Assembly: GCF_010389155.1 (NCBI RefSeq)
Contig: NC_057763.1
Coordinates: 34,764,645 to 34,828,644 of the forward strand
Length of the DNA stretch: 64,000 bases
From: Erigeron canadensis
Lineage: Eukaryota; Streptophyta; Magnoliopsida; Asterales; Asteraceae
Direction: 5' to 3'
Part shown: in pieces, positions 1 through 11,465 of the stretch
Layout: each line of letters starts with the position of its first letter
How positions within the stretch are numbered: the stretch's first letter is position 1
The notes under the pieces: model-generated
Told to the model about the DNA's origin: nothing
Databases searched by the model: none
The model's input: the letters and a program-made list of their open reading frames with translations, nothing else
Position numbers and translations under genes: made by a program

Positions 1-3000
1 TTACGCAGATTTGTTGCGTTCCATGTCTTGTCGACGGGGTTGCCATCTGTCGTTGAAAACTTGTACGCACCATTTCCGATGACTTTATCGACTTTGTATG
101 GTCCTTCCCACGTTGGCCCCATTTTCCCCAGGTATTCTACCTTGCTTGCGCTATTGAGCCTGAGGACGTAATCACCGACTTTGAAGCTATCTGGGTGAAC
201 TTTTTTGTTGTAATATTTCTCAATTCTTTGCTTATACGCAGCCTCTCTTATTGAAGCAATTTCCCTTCTTTCCTCTAAGAGGTCGAGGTTTATACACATT
301 TCTGTGTTATTGTCTTCTTCATTGACGTTTGTCGTTCGACATGTGGAGACTTGTATTTCCGCAGGTAAGACTGCTTCTGATCCAAAGGCTAGGGAGAATG
401 GGGTTTCCCCATTGCTTTGCTTGGGTGTTGTACGATGTGCCTAGAGTACCAATGGTAATTCATCCACCCAACCACTATGGCTTCGTCCCAGCCTTTTTTC
501 CATGCCTTTCACAATCTGTTTGTTGATTGCTTCTACTTGTCCATTCCCTTGTGGGTGATATACTGATGTGAAGGAATGCTTTATGTTTAGCCTTTGACAC
601 ATTTATGTGAATGTACCCTCCGCAAATTGTTTTCCATTATCTGAGACTATCATTTGTGGTAACCCAAATCGGTATATTATATATTCTCAGACGAAATTCT
701 CAATTGTTTTTCCATTTATTGTTGCCACAGGTTTTGCTTCTACCCATTTTGTGAAATAATCAATAGCCACAATTAGAAACTTTACCTTTCCTGATGCTTT
801 TGGTAGTGGCCCCACTATGTCAATTCCCCACTTTGTAAATGGCCATGCAGATGTTACCGATGTCATATCTTGCTTTGGTAGCCCGGGGACGTTTGCGTGC
901 AGTTGACATGCTTCACAATTTTGCAAAAGCTTGGCTGCATCTCTGTGCATTGATGGCCAAAAATACCCTAGGCGTAGCGCTTTTGTCGCCACTGACCTGG
1001 GTCCTGCGTGTAGTCCGCAGATTCCTTCATGAATTTCAAAAATTATTGTTTCTGCCTGTTTGGGTCCCACACAGCGTAACCATGGGGTCAAAAATGCCTT
1101 CTTGTAAAGGTTCCCTTCCATCAACTTGTATTGTGGAGCTTTGATTCTTATTTTTCTTGCTTCGCTTTCATCTTCTGGCAATATTCCGCTCACCAAATAT
1201 TCAATTATCGGTGTCATCCAGTTTTTTCCTTCTTCTTTAACTAAATCATGCACCCGCTTTTCGTATATGGATCTTTCTTTCAGGACCTCTATTAGTACTT
1301 TCTTCCCCAGGTGTTCAAATGTTAACGAGGCTAGCTTGCTTAGAGCATCGACTTTTTTGTTTTGATTTCTTCGTATGTGCTCGATGTCGAAGCTTTCAAA
1401 TTGCTCGATTAATTCCTTTGTTTTTCCCAAATATAGCCTTATGATCTCTCCCTTGGCTTCGTATTCACCTTTTACTTGGTTGGCTACCAGCTGGGAGTCC
1501 ACGAAAGCTTTGATACTTCTGACTTTCATGTCTTTGGCCAGGTCCAATCCTGCTATCAATGCCTCGTATTTTGCTTCATTGTTCGTTGTTTCGAACTCGA
1601 ATCTTAGGGCATATGTGTATTCTTGCTTGTCTGGGCTTACTAGGCGTATTCCGGCCCCGCAGCCTTCTGAACTTGATGCTCCGTCAGTGTATAATTCCCA
1701 GGTTTCAGAGTCTGCTTCCCCAGTCACTGTGAGTGTCGTGGAGTGAGTTACTGAATTTCCTGTTTCCCTTATTTTGGTAATGAAGTCTGCTAGGATCTGT
1801 CCTTTGACTGCGTGCCTTGCCCTATACTCGATATCATATGCTCCTAGCTCGATTGCCCATTTTGCCATTCTTCCGGATTTTTCTGGTTTTGTTAAAATTT
1901 GTCTCAGCGGTTTGTCTGAGAGTACCACAATTGGATGCCCTTGAAAGTACCTGCGTAGTCTTCTTGCTGCGTGAACAAGTGCTAACACAAGCTTCTCCAT
2001 CTCTGGGTTGTTTGCTTCTTGGAGTATCCTGCTTACGAAGTAGATTGGCATTTGTTTCCTGTCCCTTTCTGTTAATAGGACTGCGCTTACGCATTCGGCG
2101 GAGGTTGCGAGATATATGTACAGGGTCTCTCCTTTCCTTGGGGATGTCAAGGTGAGGAGTTCTGCTATGTGCTTTTTCATTTGTTCAAATGCTTCGTCAG
2201 CCTCCTTTGTCCATTCGAATCCTTTTTTGGCCCCACAGTTCTTTAGTGTTTTGAAAAATGGCAATTGCCTATCCGCTCCTTTTGAGAGAAAGCGACTTAG
2301 TGCTGCGAGTTTGCCGTTTAGGCTTTGTACCTCTTTTACTGTCTTTGGAGGTGGTAGTTCGAGTATCTTGTTTACCTTAGATGGGTTTGCTTGGATTCCC
2401 CTATCCGAGATATAGTACCCTAGGAACTTCCCAGCCTCCATTCCAAAAGAGCATTTTTTGGGGTTGAGCTTCATTTTTATCTTTCGCAGCGTTTCGAAGG
2501 TTTCTTGAATGTCTGCAAGTAGTTCTTCCTCCGTTATGCTTTTGATGACCATGTCATCTACATAGACTTATAGGTTTCTCCCGATTTGCTTGTGGAAAGC
2601 TTTGTCTACGAGTCGTTGATAGGTTGCTCCTGCGTTTTTTAGCCCAAATGGCATCTTTGTATAGCAGAATGTTCCTTTGTTTGTATGAAAAGATGTCTTT
2701 TCTTCATCTTCTTTAGCCATTTGTATTTGATGGTATCCTTTATAGGCATCTAGGAAGCACTTCCATTTATGTTTTGCTAAAGATTCAACTTTCCAGTCTA
2801 TTTCTGGTAGTGATAACAGTCTTTTGGACATGCCTTATTTATATCTGTGAAGTCTACACACATTCTCCAGCCTCCGTTTCCTTTCTTTACCATTACTGGG
2901 TTTGCGATCCACGTAGGGTACGTGGCTTCTCTTATGATCCCGGCTTTTACAAGCTCGTCTACTTCCTTGCATGCTGCCTCATCTCTGTCATTTGATAAAC

Positions 3001-3106
3001 TTCTTTTCTTTTGCTTTATAGGTTCCATGCTTTTTCGTTCATTCAACCTGTGTTCCGTAACAAAGGTCTGTTCCCCTAGGGTGAGCACCCTGGGGACCCC
3101 TGTCAT
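1..3106 (-). pseudogene. pol: Broken pol: reverse transcriptase, RNase H, integrase
   Basis: From 3106 downward the frame shows the RT entry region (VDELVKAGIIREATYPTW, then MCVDFTDINKACP), the QIQMAKEDEEKTSF and MPFGLKNAGATYQRLV blocks, and the catalytic YVDD near 2545. A stop codon stands where a Glu would be expected just before VYVDD. RNase H follows, then a second RNase H-like domain (ELYTDGASSSEGCGAGIRL, NNEAKYEALIAGL) around 1530-1710. The integrase has the zinc-finger end (CEACQLHA), the first catalytic Asp in WGIDIVGPLP and the second in SDNGKQF near 645. The Glu block lies near 520-530, after two stops. Known of the family: pol copies the element RNA and inserts the cDNA. This copy is not translatable as one polyprotein. 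Confidence 0.9.
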
Positions 3107-3276
3107 ATCCGCGTATTCCCATGCGAATATATCGATGTTTTGTTGTAATAATTTGAGTAACTTCTTTTAGAAATCTTCTGGCAGCCCCTTCCCTATGGTA
3201 ATTAATTGATCAGGAAAGGCTGGGTTCACGAGTACCTTGTCATTATCCTGAGCCTGATCGCTCTGGCTGGGTGTCT

Positions 3277-3843
3277 TCACTTCTTCTGGTTCCTCCTTTG
3301 ATTTTTTACCTCACTAATTTGTTTTGTCTGGTCATAACTTGATTTTATCATTCCGACGCCTGATTTCGTTTGGAATAGTACCATGGCGTGGACTGTGGAA
3401 GGTACCATCTCCATTCGTTGTATTGCTGGTCTTCCTAGGAGAAGGTTGTATGGTGAGGGTGCTCGTACTATAGTGAAATCTAGGGTTTCCGTCCGTGCAA
3501 ACGGAGGGTTCCCCAGGGTAACATCGAGATCTATTTCCCCCAGGGGCCATACGCGGTTTCCGGCGAATCCTGCGAGTGGGCCTGTAGGGTTTGTCATTCT
3601 TGCCTTTATTGCTTCTGGTAATTGCAGGAAGCAATGTTCATAAATAATGTCGCATTCGCTTCCATTATCGATATATACTCTTCGTACTGAGATATCGAAT
3701 ATTTGTGCTTGTATTATTAACGGATCTTTGCTGGCTTTTTTGTCTCCCAAAGCTGAAAAACATAGATCTCTTGACTGGATTTGCGAGTCTTCTGGATCTT
3801 TTCGTTTCATGCTTGCTTTATTAGGATCTTTGCCGGCATACAT
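3277..3843 (-). pseudogene. Retropepsin-like aspartic protease of the Tat element
   Basis: An open frame of 188 residues carries the retropepsin active-site block VRRVYIDNGSECDIIYEH (residues about 53-70) and the later hydrophobic block NLLLGRPAIQRM, as in Ty3/gypsy proteases. In a working element this domain would be part of a Gag-Pol polyprotein and would process it. Here it begins almost directly after the LTR and leader and has no gag upstream. It also ends at a stop before the RT frame starts at about 3106. It is a relic of one element, not a host gene. Confidence 0.8.
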
Positions 3844-4000
3844 TATCGAGATCTGAGTATCGAAACAGGGAATCTGACCGTTTTTGTGAGAAAAATTTTC
3901 CGGATTTTGACCTTTTTTGGTGCAAAATTTTCTGGATTTTAACCTTTTTTGATGCAGGTTGTGGTGATGAGTAGCGATTGTCCCGAGGATGACGCCAATT

Positions 4001-4397
4001 ATTTGTACAATGGATTAGGTTAAAGGATTTAGAAGTGTTTGATGGGTTGGACGGCGATTTTCTATTGGTAGGAGTCTTCCTCCCTTGTATGCCGGTTTAG
4101 TTATGTTTAGATCTCTTAGGGTTTTGCCCGTGGATCGTGTATGTGTTTTAGGGTTTTTCCCGTAGAAGGCATAATGATAATGATTAGGGTTTTCCCCCTT
4201 TTATAGCTGCTTTTTCGTGGAGAATAAGTTTCTCACGCGTCTTTTATCTTTGGTAACGATCTCCTTTATTTAAGGAAGTGATATGATCGTATATTTTCGT
4301 GTTTATCTTCTTTTCCCCAGACTATGTGATATCCTGGGTGACCTTTAAGCCTACCTAGGGTGAGACTTTATTCTGGGTGACGATGGGTACACCATCA
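4001..4397 (-). repeat. 5' LTR of the Tat-type element
   Basis: On the minus strand the LTR begins TGATGGTGTACCC at 4397 and ends near TGTACAAATA at 4001. Immediately inside is ATTGGCGTCATCC, which sits where plant Ty3/gypsy elements have their tRNA primer-binding site. The match to a known tRNA end is imperfect. The boundaries are set by comparison with the related solo LTR at 28234-28600, which lies in the opposite orientation. An internal stretch carrying repeated AAACCCTAA-like words is about 30 bp longer here than in that copy. Confidence 0.85.
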
Positions 4398-4839
4398 ATA
4401 AAGAAATACAAGATACAATGTATTATTGTTGTTGATCTTTTGTATGTAACTATGTATCTATCTATTTCTGTATTATATTATTCTTGGACTTTTAAAAATA
4501 AAATCTGTATACTCGTTGCCTCGTTGGTGTGGTGCGTGTGTATATGGGTTGCACATGAGACAAGCTGCTGTTGAGAAGTGTGGGATAACCAATCATTTTG
4601 TGGAGACAGTTTGTTCTTTTTGGTGGGTTTGTAAAAACAAAACGATAAAATTGAAAATCGGTCCGACTTACTCAAAGATCTTAAAACCGAAAAATAACTA
4701 TAGTATACTTTGGTTACGGTTTTTCATTGGTATCCTTGATAAATTGAATCCAACTGCTATTTATGTATACATACATATATGTATAAAAACACAAGGGAAA
4801 TCCGCTCAAAATGACGACGGTGGTGACGACAATATGGTG
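4398..4839. other. Intergenic, no gene seen
   Basis: AT-rich sequence between the LTR and the hAT-type element. Short open frames here lack any recognisable domain or codon pattern and I do not call them. The stretch before 4840 contains GA/GGTG-rich words (gacgacggtggtgacgacaa) that recur just right of 5648. Confidence 0.5.
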
Positions 4840-4847
4840 ATGATGGC

Positions 4848-5648
4848 TGGGGTTGTAAACGTTTCAGTTCGGTTCGGTTATCTAGAAATTTTGAACCGTT
4901 TTTCGGGTTTCGGTTCGGTTTGATTAGTTAGAAGTTTTGAACCGTTAGTTTCGGTTACCCGAAAAAGTCGGTTAATTTTGGTTTTATTTTTAGTTAACCA
5001 TTTATTAAAGTTATGCTAATATAAAGTTTAAGTTTTCAATTATAATAGCCAATTGACATTGCATTAATTCATTTTTCTATGTATAATAGTTATTTAACTA
5101 CGTTAATATTTTGTTTTATAAATAAATATACATTACATCTAATTTTGAATTACTTTTTTCTAATGTTATATTTATGCAATGCAAGTTTTTATTTAAGAGT
5201 ATCATGATTTACTACTTGAAATGTATTTTATATGATATAACTAATATTTTTGATAAATATTTTAAACAAAATTAACAGTTTTTCTTAATATATATATATA
5301 TATATATAAGAATATTACTTAGAATATCCAAAATTAATCATACATTGTGAAAGAAAGTTAGTAAAAATGTTCATATTTTAGACAACAAATATAAAAATTA
5401 GCTAAATAGATATGTAAATGATGTATTCATGTAATACATATATGTGTAAATATACATATATATGATTATATGTAGGTATATATCAAAATTCGGTTCGGTT
5501 CGGTTAACCGCTGGTAATGAATATTGAAAATCGTAACCGAACGGTTACACATTGTTTTTTTTGTTTTTTGGTTTTTTTGGGTTTCGGTTTTTTAAGTTTC
5601 GAATAACGCGGTTCGGACCATTTTTTGGGCTCATTTCTTACACCCCTA
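4848..5648. mobile_element. Non-autonomous hAT-type element, 801 bp, with 8-bp target duplication
   Basis: The element starts TGGGGTTGTAA and ends TTACACCCCTA, forming short imperfect terminal inverted repeats. It is flanked by an exact 8-bp direct repeat, ATGATGGC, at 4840-4847 and 5649-5656, which is the target duplication length of hAT transposons. Runs of GGTTCGGTT lie just inside both ends (4867-4920 and 5490-5510), on opposite strands, like subterminal transposase-binding motifs. There is no transposase ORF. A (TA)n run lies at about 5289-5308. Confidence 0.78.
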
Positions 5649-5821
5649 ATGATGGCGACAGTGGCAACGACAATATGGTGATCTTAGCGACGGTGGCAGG
5701 AGTGGCGTGACGACGGTGGCGGCTGCGAGTTGTGCAGATTATATTAGAAATTGAGAGATAGATTTGTAAAGTATTTCATTAATGATATTTATGGGATGTT
5801 ACTTAAAAAGGTACTTTAACC

Positions 5822-6150
5822 AATGATGAGTTGGTGTAGTGGTTTGGAGTTTTTCTAGTGACTTATGGTCCAAGGTTCAGATCCTCATTAAATCAATATT
5901 GTGATATAGTATCTATAAGGGTTTGACTTGAGTATAGGTTTACGTTTGATGGGCAGGGTTTACCCCTATTATTCATCGCGTTTTCGGGCGGATGTGTAGA
6001 AGATTTTCTCCCCATTAGGTGTTTGAAATATGCATTTCTACTTCGAGAGAGCTCTCTAGCACGGACCCAGTTAAGACAACGTATGCTAGATCTCTCGTTG
6101 TCAAATCACGACACGAAGTTTCAAGCGAAATTCACCTTTAAAAAAAGTAA
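5822..6150 (+). repeat. SINE-like interspersed repeat, copy 1
   Basis: The left end has a tRNA-like look: an A-box-like GTTGGTGTAGTGG, then a B-box-like GGTTCAGATCC about 40 bases later. The body (5905-6140) is clearly the same repeat as the reverse complement of about 29560-29790. Shared words include TTTTCGGGCGGAT, GAGAGCTCTCTAGC and AATCACGACACGAA. The 3' end runs into CCTTTAAAAAAAG. I could not find a target duplication. Confidence 0.55.
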
Positions 6151-6249
6151 TAATAAGTCAAGTGTATTTTCGTACTGTGTGTTACTTATAAAGCAAAATG
6201 ACTCTTTTTTTTAATAGTAATTTCTATCTTTAAATTACCAGAATTGACC

Positions 6250-6440
6250 TTGACATTTATTTTAATAATTAACACTTTAAGCCCTTATCTTTTTAAATAT
6301 TCCACTATCACCTATACATCAACCTACACCATTTGAGACTTGACACTGCCACCAACAGAAATAATACCGTCACCGACAATACTAGATCGCCGTGCCCACT
6401 ACCGTCGCCGCATTGCGTGGGTACCATGCTCGTAATGTGT
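6250..6440 (+). repeat. Degenerate Helitron-like 3' fragment
   Basis: Sequence related to the right half of the element at 6538-6790: CACC-rich words, then a GC-rich hairpin-like CGCCGCATTGCGTGGG at about 6404-6421. It lies directly upstream of the better preserved copy, so two members of one family are in tandem here. No clear termini. Confidence 0.4.
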
Positions 6441-6537
6441 AATATATATAATAACATATTAAAAAGATGACTAAATTAAAAAAAAAACTTGATGTATATA
6501 TTTTATCTCTTACATCTTTTATTATTTTATAACTTAA

Positions 6538-6790
6538 TCTATACTATCTTTTAAAAAAAATAATCCACGTGTTGGGAGTTACATGAGAAAAATATTTAAA
6601 ATACCCTTAATAATAAAATTACACTATCAGTTCTTTAATCGTTAAAAATATCTCAATTAACTCATTACATCAGTTACTTTTACATCAATTATCTACACCA
6701 CTCAACGTCATTTCCACCACCAACAGTTGTCTCCAACCACCACACCGTCATCACCATGAACACCGTCGTATTGTGCGAATACGGTGCTAG
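6538..6790 (+). mobile_element. Short non-autonomous Helitron-like element
   Basis: The 5' end is TCTATACTATC, preceded by A. The 3' end is CTAG followed by T, and a small hairpin (CGTATT-GTGC-GAATACG) lies a few bases before CTAG. TC at the start, hairpin plus CTRR at the end, and insertion between A and T are the diagnostic features of plant Helitrons. At 253 bp it has no Rep/helicase gene. A relative in reverse orientation lies at about 36560-36790. Confidence 0.65.
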
Positions 6791-8265
6791 TTTCCTTAAA
6801 ATACGTATAATATATTCTCAAGAATATTTTCATTGTTACCTCTACCTCCGTCATCATTATCATTGCATTGCACAATTTCTCTTTTGGTATCATATGAATG
6901 AACATCTCAAATAGATTAGCGGTGAAGAATTAACTAACTAACAAGAAAAAACCGAGTAAATATCTATGGAAGATACTAAATGCAAGATGCAACTAACGTA
7001 CATAAAAAGTGTAACTTTATATCCACTCTTTCAATTTTATATATGCACCCAAATCGATCTATTATATAATGCACCATAGGCTACAGACTGTGGTGGGGAA
7101 GAAGGGGCCAATGCTCTCTCAATATCTAAATTTTATCATGGATTTTAAAATTAATTTTATGTATTTTTAAATTTTGTCTTTTTTAATTATACTTTAATGA
7201 TTTTTGTAATTTTGTCTTTCTTAAAAAAAATTTCTGATACCGTCTATGATGTCCGCACCTATTGTTTTTGAAGATATATATATCTATACCCAAAAAAATA
7301 ATTGGAATGGTTTTTCTTTGATTTTCTAGCATTAACAACTTAAATGTTTGTTTCAAGAATTTTTAGCTCAAAATAGAAATTTATTGAACATTATTACTTT
7401 GGTTTAGTTGCTTTTACATTAAATGTTTGAAGATGTCATTTAATGTTTCCCGATTCCTAACGCCGATTCTTATCTTTGGCTTCATCCCAGTTTGGGTTGT
7501 TGCGACTTGAAGACATGTGAAAAATATTACCAACTACGACGTACTACAATATTGTGGCATTACGCATTAGTGATTATGTAAAAGCATTAGCTAGAGCAAC
7601 AACCTCATTGTGATCATCATTAAAATAAGATAATAACAAATCACTAGCGAAATGCCAAATATATACGATACACTATATAATCATAAAATAGATTATCAAA
7701 GCAAAAAGGAGGCTAGTTATCAAGGTTTTTTTTTTTTTTTATTATTTTTGAACGGCTTTACAACAACTAATCATCAAGTAAATTAGGTGAGAGGGAACTC
7801 AAGGAAATGAAAGTACACTAATGAATACTAAGATACACTAAAATAGTAATCGTAATCCAAGAATGTTTTTTAAAGAATAGTTTAGTTATCTTTTTTTGTT
7901 TTTCCCTTAACAGCATTGTTCAGTTATCTTGCACCACATCTTTTTAGTAAGAATAAATAAAACTGAAAGTAAGAGAATAAACTAAAATGGTTGTTTCTAC
8001 TTTCTAGTATATATGATAATAACTTTTTTTTAACCATAGAGTTTAATCCAAATAGTGTATCTTGTATGCATGAGATAATGTAAGTCACAAGTCACAACGA
8101 AGTATTTGTTATAAAAAAATCCTAACTTTTAAAGTAAACAAACAAACTAGTAGTATTGAATCTGGTTTGGTTAAAAAAGGCCAACTTGTGTGCGCCATTG
8201 ATTTGATTCTCTCATGGAAAACAAAGACACGCACACTTTTCATACACCACATAAACTCACACACT
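6791..8265. other. Intergenic, upstream of the BIC-type gene
   Basis: AT-rich sequence with no ORF showing a recognisable domain. It contains poly-T and poly-A runs (for example 7727-7741). No repeat with visible ends was found. Confidence 0.5.
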
Positions 8266-8275
8266 CTATATATCG
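8266..8275 (+). promoter_or_regulatory. Probable TATA box of the BIC-type gene
   Basis: CTATATATCG lies about 165 bases before the chosen ATG at 8439. The stretch between them is pyrimidine- and CA-rich, as expected of a plant 5' leader. Confidence 0.45.
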
Positions 8276-8438
8276 ACGTGCATTAATGCCAGCCTTAGTC
8301 CCACTTCAAATACAATCCTTTTATTCCCACATAAATAAAATCTTCATGTTTTTCTCCACAATATATGCATCATCATATATCAACACTTAGAAAAACACAC
8401 ACATTCTTTTGTTCATTACATGCATTTTAATATATAAT

Positions 8439-8807
8439 ATGGATGCCCACAAAAACCATAATGTTTTAAAGAGACCCCATGAAGATTTTATTGGCAAGAG
8501 CAACCATGATGATGAACATGAAATGATCATTAAAACTACTTCATGTAATTTGTTGGAGGTTGAAAAAAAAAGTGAAGTTGTAGTGGTTGTTGAAGAGATT
8601 AGTGGAAGAGACAAGTTAAAGAGACACCGGGTTGAGATGTCGGGTCGGGTTTGGATACCGGATATATGGGGACAAGAAGATTTGCTCAAGAAATGGATAG
8701 ATTGCACTGTTTTTGATTCATCTTTAGAGAAGAATAGTATAATGTCAGCTAGACAAAGTTTGATTCTAGAAGGAAGATCAACACTAAGGACAGAAAATAG
8801 TTGTTGA
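8439..8807 (+). CDS. BIC1/BIC2-like: BIC-type inhibitor of cryptochromes
   Basis: An intronless frame of 122 residues. Residues about 55-112 hold the conserved BIC block: [15 protein letters not shown], then [19 protein letters not shown], then the IMSAR segment. Known of the family: BIC proteins bind photoexcited cryptochromes and block their homodimerisation, so they damp blue-light signalling in the nucleus. The N-terminal 50 residues are charged and low in conservation, as usual. An in-frame ATG ten codons upstream (8409) exists, but the start at 8439 gives a sequence (MDAHKNHN) with the expected family length and lacks the hydrophobic stretch. Arabidopsis BIC genes are light-induced; nothing here proves that. 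Whether it is closer to BIC1 or BIC2 cannot be told by eye. Confidence 0.87.
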   Translation: MDAHKNHNVLKRPHEDFIGKSNHDDEHEMIIKTTSCNLLEVEKKSEVVVVVEEISGRDKLKRHRVEMSGRVWIPDIWGQEDLLKKWIDCTVFDSSLEKNSIMSARQSLILEGRSTLRTENSC

Positions 8808-9245
8808 TTTCGATCATGTTGAGATTAATTTGTACAAGTTGTTTTGAGATTTTTAATTTAATGGGATTTTGTTTACATGTTGCTTTGTAGATTCCTCGAT
8901 ACAAATATTGAAATTATTAAGATATATATTACTGGTAATTTTAAATAAATATAGCTCAACAATTGGCATCTGTCAATATTTTTCTTGAAGAGATTTTGAG
9001 CTATGATTAATTTTGATTTTTTGTTGTATTTTTATATTATTTGTTCTTTAATAGATATTTTGAAATGTAGTTTTTGAGGCTTACAAACAAGAGGTATCAA
9101 AGACGTATTTGAATATTTGAGATGGAATTAAATCTAACATTTTCCTAGTTTTTATTTTATGGAATTAAAATTCATCATTTTCTTAATTTTTTTTTTTTAT
9201 GGAATCAAAATTTACCGTTTACTCTTTCAATTTTTTACAAACTTA
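8808..9245. other. 3' flank of the BIC-type gene, intergenic
   Basis: AT-rich; includes the gene's 3' untranslated region. Three near copies of a TTTT-ATGGAAT-AAAAT-T word lie at about 9120-9225. No other feature seen. Confidence 0.45.
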
Positions 9246-9665
9246 TCTATATTATAAAGCAGATTTTCTCCAGATTTTCAACATTAAACTTGAAATTTTC
9301 AATATTAATTTTAAGTACTTCTCCAAAATGTCCCTCCTATCTATTCTATATTTATCTAAAATAATTATAATACCCTTTCTCTCTCCTCAAATCTCAACCA
9401 ATCATCTTTTTTCTCTCCTCCATAAATCATTTATTCTTCCAATTCATTCAAAATCTTTATCTTAAAAACCGTACGTCGATAAATTATAAAAATTGTTAGG
9501 TGTTCTTAAAATTTCATGCTCTTTTATTAGAGATGTCATTCGATATACTTTCGACAAATTTTTAAAATCTGAGGGCGGAGCTCGTACGGCTAAGACATTT
9601 GACTATCATACTCTATGACCTAGATATCACCCCACCATCTCACCGCCGCAACGCGCGGGTACTTG
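9246..9665 (+). mobile_element. Helitron-like element, copy 2
   Basis: Starts TCTATATTATAAAG after an A. Near the right end is a GC-rich hairpin-type motif, CCGCAACGCGCGG (about 9645-9658), followed a few bases later by CTTG then T, a one-base departure from the CTRR rule. Strong GC in an otherwise AT-rich context is typical of plant Helitron tails. There is no coding capacity for a Rep/helicase. Confidence 0.5.
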
Positions 9666-9739
9666 TTCTCGTTTTATAAACAACCGAGTCTATTGTTAAA
9701 TCCCAAATAACAAAAACAAAGCCATTTCCGTTTTTAATA

Positions 9740-10127
9740 CCAGCCTTGTACCCGCGCGATGCAGCGAGACATAAGAAAAAAAGTTGGTTAAACAGCGGTA
9801 CCGTGTTATTACATGAATGTATGATTCAACTCGAGTGTTTCTTAGTTTGGTTGAAAGTGCAAACCGCCGTTGTTGTTTTAGAGTGAACGTTTTTTATGTT
9901 GATTGATTATTAAATTGAGTAACGCATGTGTGTGTTTTTTTTGGTATATTATGTGAGCAACTTCAAGGAAGGGAAAAAACACGCGTAAGGTTTTTTTAAG
10001 GATATTTTTAGAATTTCAGGGATAAAGGGTGTGGTAATATAGATTAAAAGGGTAAATTAGATATTTTAAAAGTAAAGTGTTAAATTTTTTGAAGATAGTT
10101 TGTTTATATAGATAATATAAATATAGA
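9740..10127 (-). mobile_element. Helitron-like element, copy 3, tail-to-tail with copy 2
   Basis: On the minus strand it begins TCTATATTTATATTATC after an A (10128) and ends CTGG (9743-9740) before a T. A GC-rich hairpin-like GCATCGCGCGGG precedes the end. These meet the A|TC...CTRR|T rule. Its tail faces the tail of the plus-strand element ending near 9665, with only about 75 bp between them. Confidence 0.52.
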
Positions 10128-11465
10128 TGTGTTTTGAGAGTTTGAACAATATTGTATTTGTTCAATATTTTAACTTTCACTTTCTAAATGCATATCGAGA
10201 AACCCACGACGAAATTTCAACTCCAACTATAATGATCCATTTTATATGGTATCCCATTCAAATATTTAATTCAACTTCGCGTATGCCGATAGTCGTATAT
10301 TTGCGAAATCATGTAATCTTTAGGCCTTTGCCGATGTCAAGGAGGTCTTTTGATTGAGTTGTTTTCAGAAACAAACCAACTGATGTGCGAAATCTAGCTT
10401 TAAATTTATAAACATGATTTACCGAAAATACTGACTACTACACACTCACAGACAGTGTACCTGATCGCATGCAGTATAGTTAAAACTGGTAAGCCGAGAT
10501 CGTTCACAAGGACTTAAGAAGCAATTGTTACAATAAAATGATTCAGATTAAAAAAAGGGGGTTTTTGTGACCGAATTGTCACGTTGCAAAAGTTAGTGAA
10601 GAAAGTCAGTAATCCCGTAGAATTAATCGCAAAGAGTATTTGATTGGTTGAATCTTAACACTGATTTAAAAGGAACACCTACTTGGATCAGCTCACATGC
10701 CAATCATCGGGTCTTAATATTACTTGCATTTGTTGAACGACTCAAAATGTAGACAAGATGAACTCCCGTTATACTTGAAACTTTAACTGCTCAAAACATA
10801 ATTATTGCTCCCGCACTTAATTTCTACTCTAAACAGTTAAGCATTAAATTCCTGAGTTGATTTTATGATTTAATCTTTTGAAAGCTTTCTCCCGAACTGC
10901 TTATTCGCCTAATCAGATCCCTCTATCATAAGCGTTAACACACTCGAAATGAATTTAATTGTTTAAAAATCTTTATCGTTGATTTCTCCCGAACTCCAAC
11001 GATTTTAGGTTAATTATAGACCGATTAACCATTTCATAAATCATTTGACAATGACATAGATTTCTCCTGAACTTCTAATTACAATTATCAGTCAATTAAT
11101 ATAAAAGTTGAAAACAATATTCTAATCCAAATAAATGTGGATCTTCGATTAAACATATAAACCTTGTTCAACGCTCGCAAGCAACATTAATTCGACCCTA
11201 TGACATGCTTACTACCCAAGCGGGTGCTAAGGATTTAGCTACTCATATTAAAAACACAAGAACAAACAAATAGAGAAGAAATCACATTATACCAAATGAT
11301 TGACGAAAATCCGGTAGCAATGATGATTATAATCCAATGCTGAAAATATGTAAAACCCTAACCACTTGTTTGCTCCAAAGCTTTTAAAACTATGAGAAAA
11401 CTATATAAATTATGTTAAGAATTCGTCCGTCAAAGCAGAACCCTAATCGTCTATATATACAAAAT
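10128..11465. repeat. Unclassified repeat-like non-coding DNA
   Basis: No ORF with a recognisable domain. Several similar words such as TCTCCCGAACT/TCTCCTGAACT recur at about 10890, 10987 and 11062, and a motif GGTAAGCCGAGATCGTTC lies at about 10489. The block reads like an old interspersed element, but I cannot see its ends or name its class. Confidence 0.35.

Larger units (their letters stand above)
1..4397 (-). mobile_element. Decayed Tat-type Ty3/gypsy retrotransposon, 5' part
   Basis: Read on the minus strand, the element runs 5' LTR (4397-4001), primer-binding-site-like sequence, aspartic protease, reverse transcriptase, RNase H, a second RNase H-like domain and integrase, then leaves the window at base 1, so the 3' LTR is not seen. 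An extra RNase H domain between RT/RNase H and integrase is typical of the Tat lineage. Only about 150 bp separate the LTR from the protease ORF, where a gag gene of a kilobase or more would be expected, so gag is deleted. Pol carries several stop codons (near 2566-2568 and 684-686, and again near 600). The copy cannot be autonomous. The Tat assignment rests on domain order seen by eye. Confidence 0.88.
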
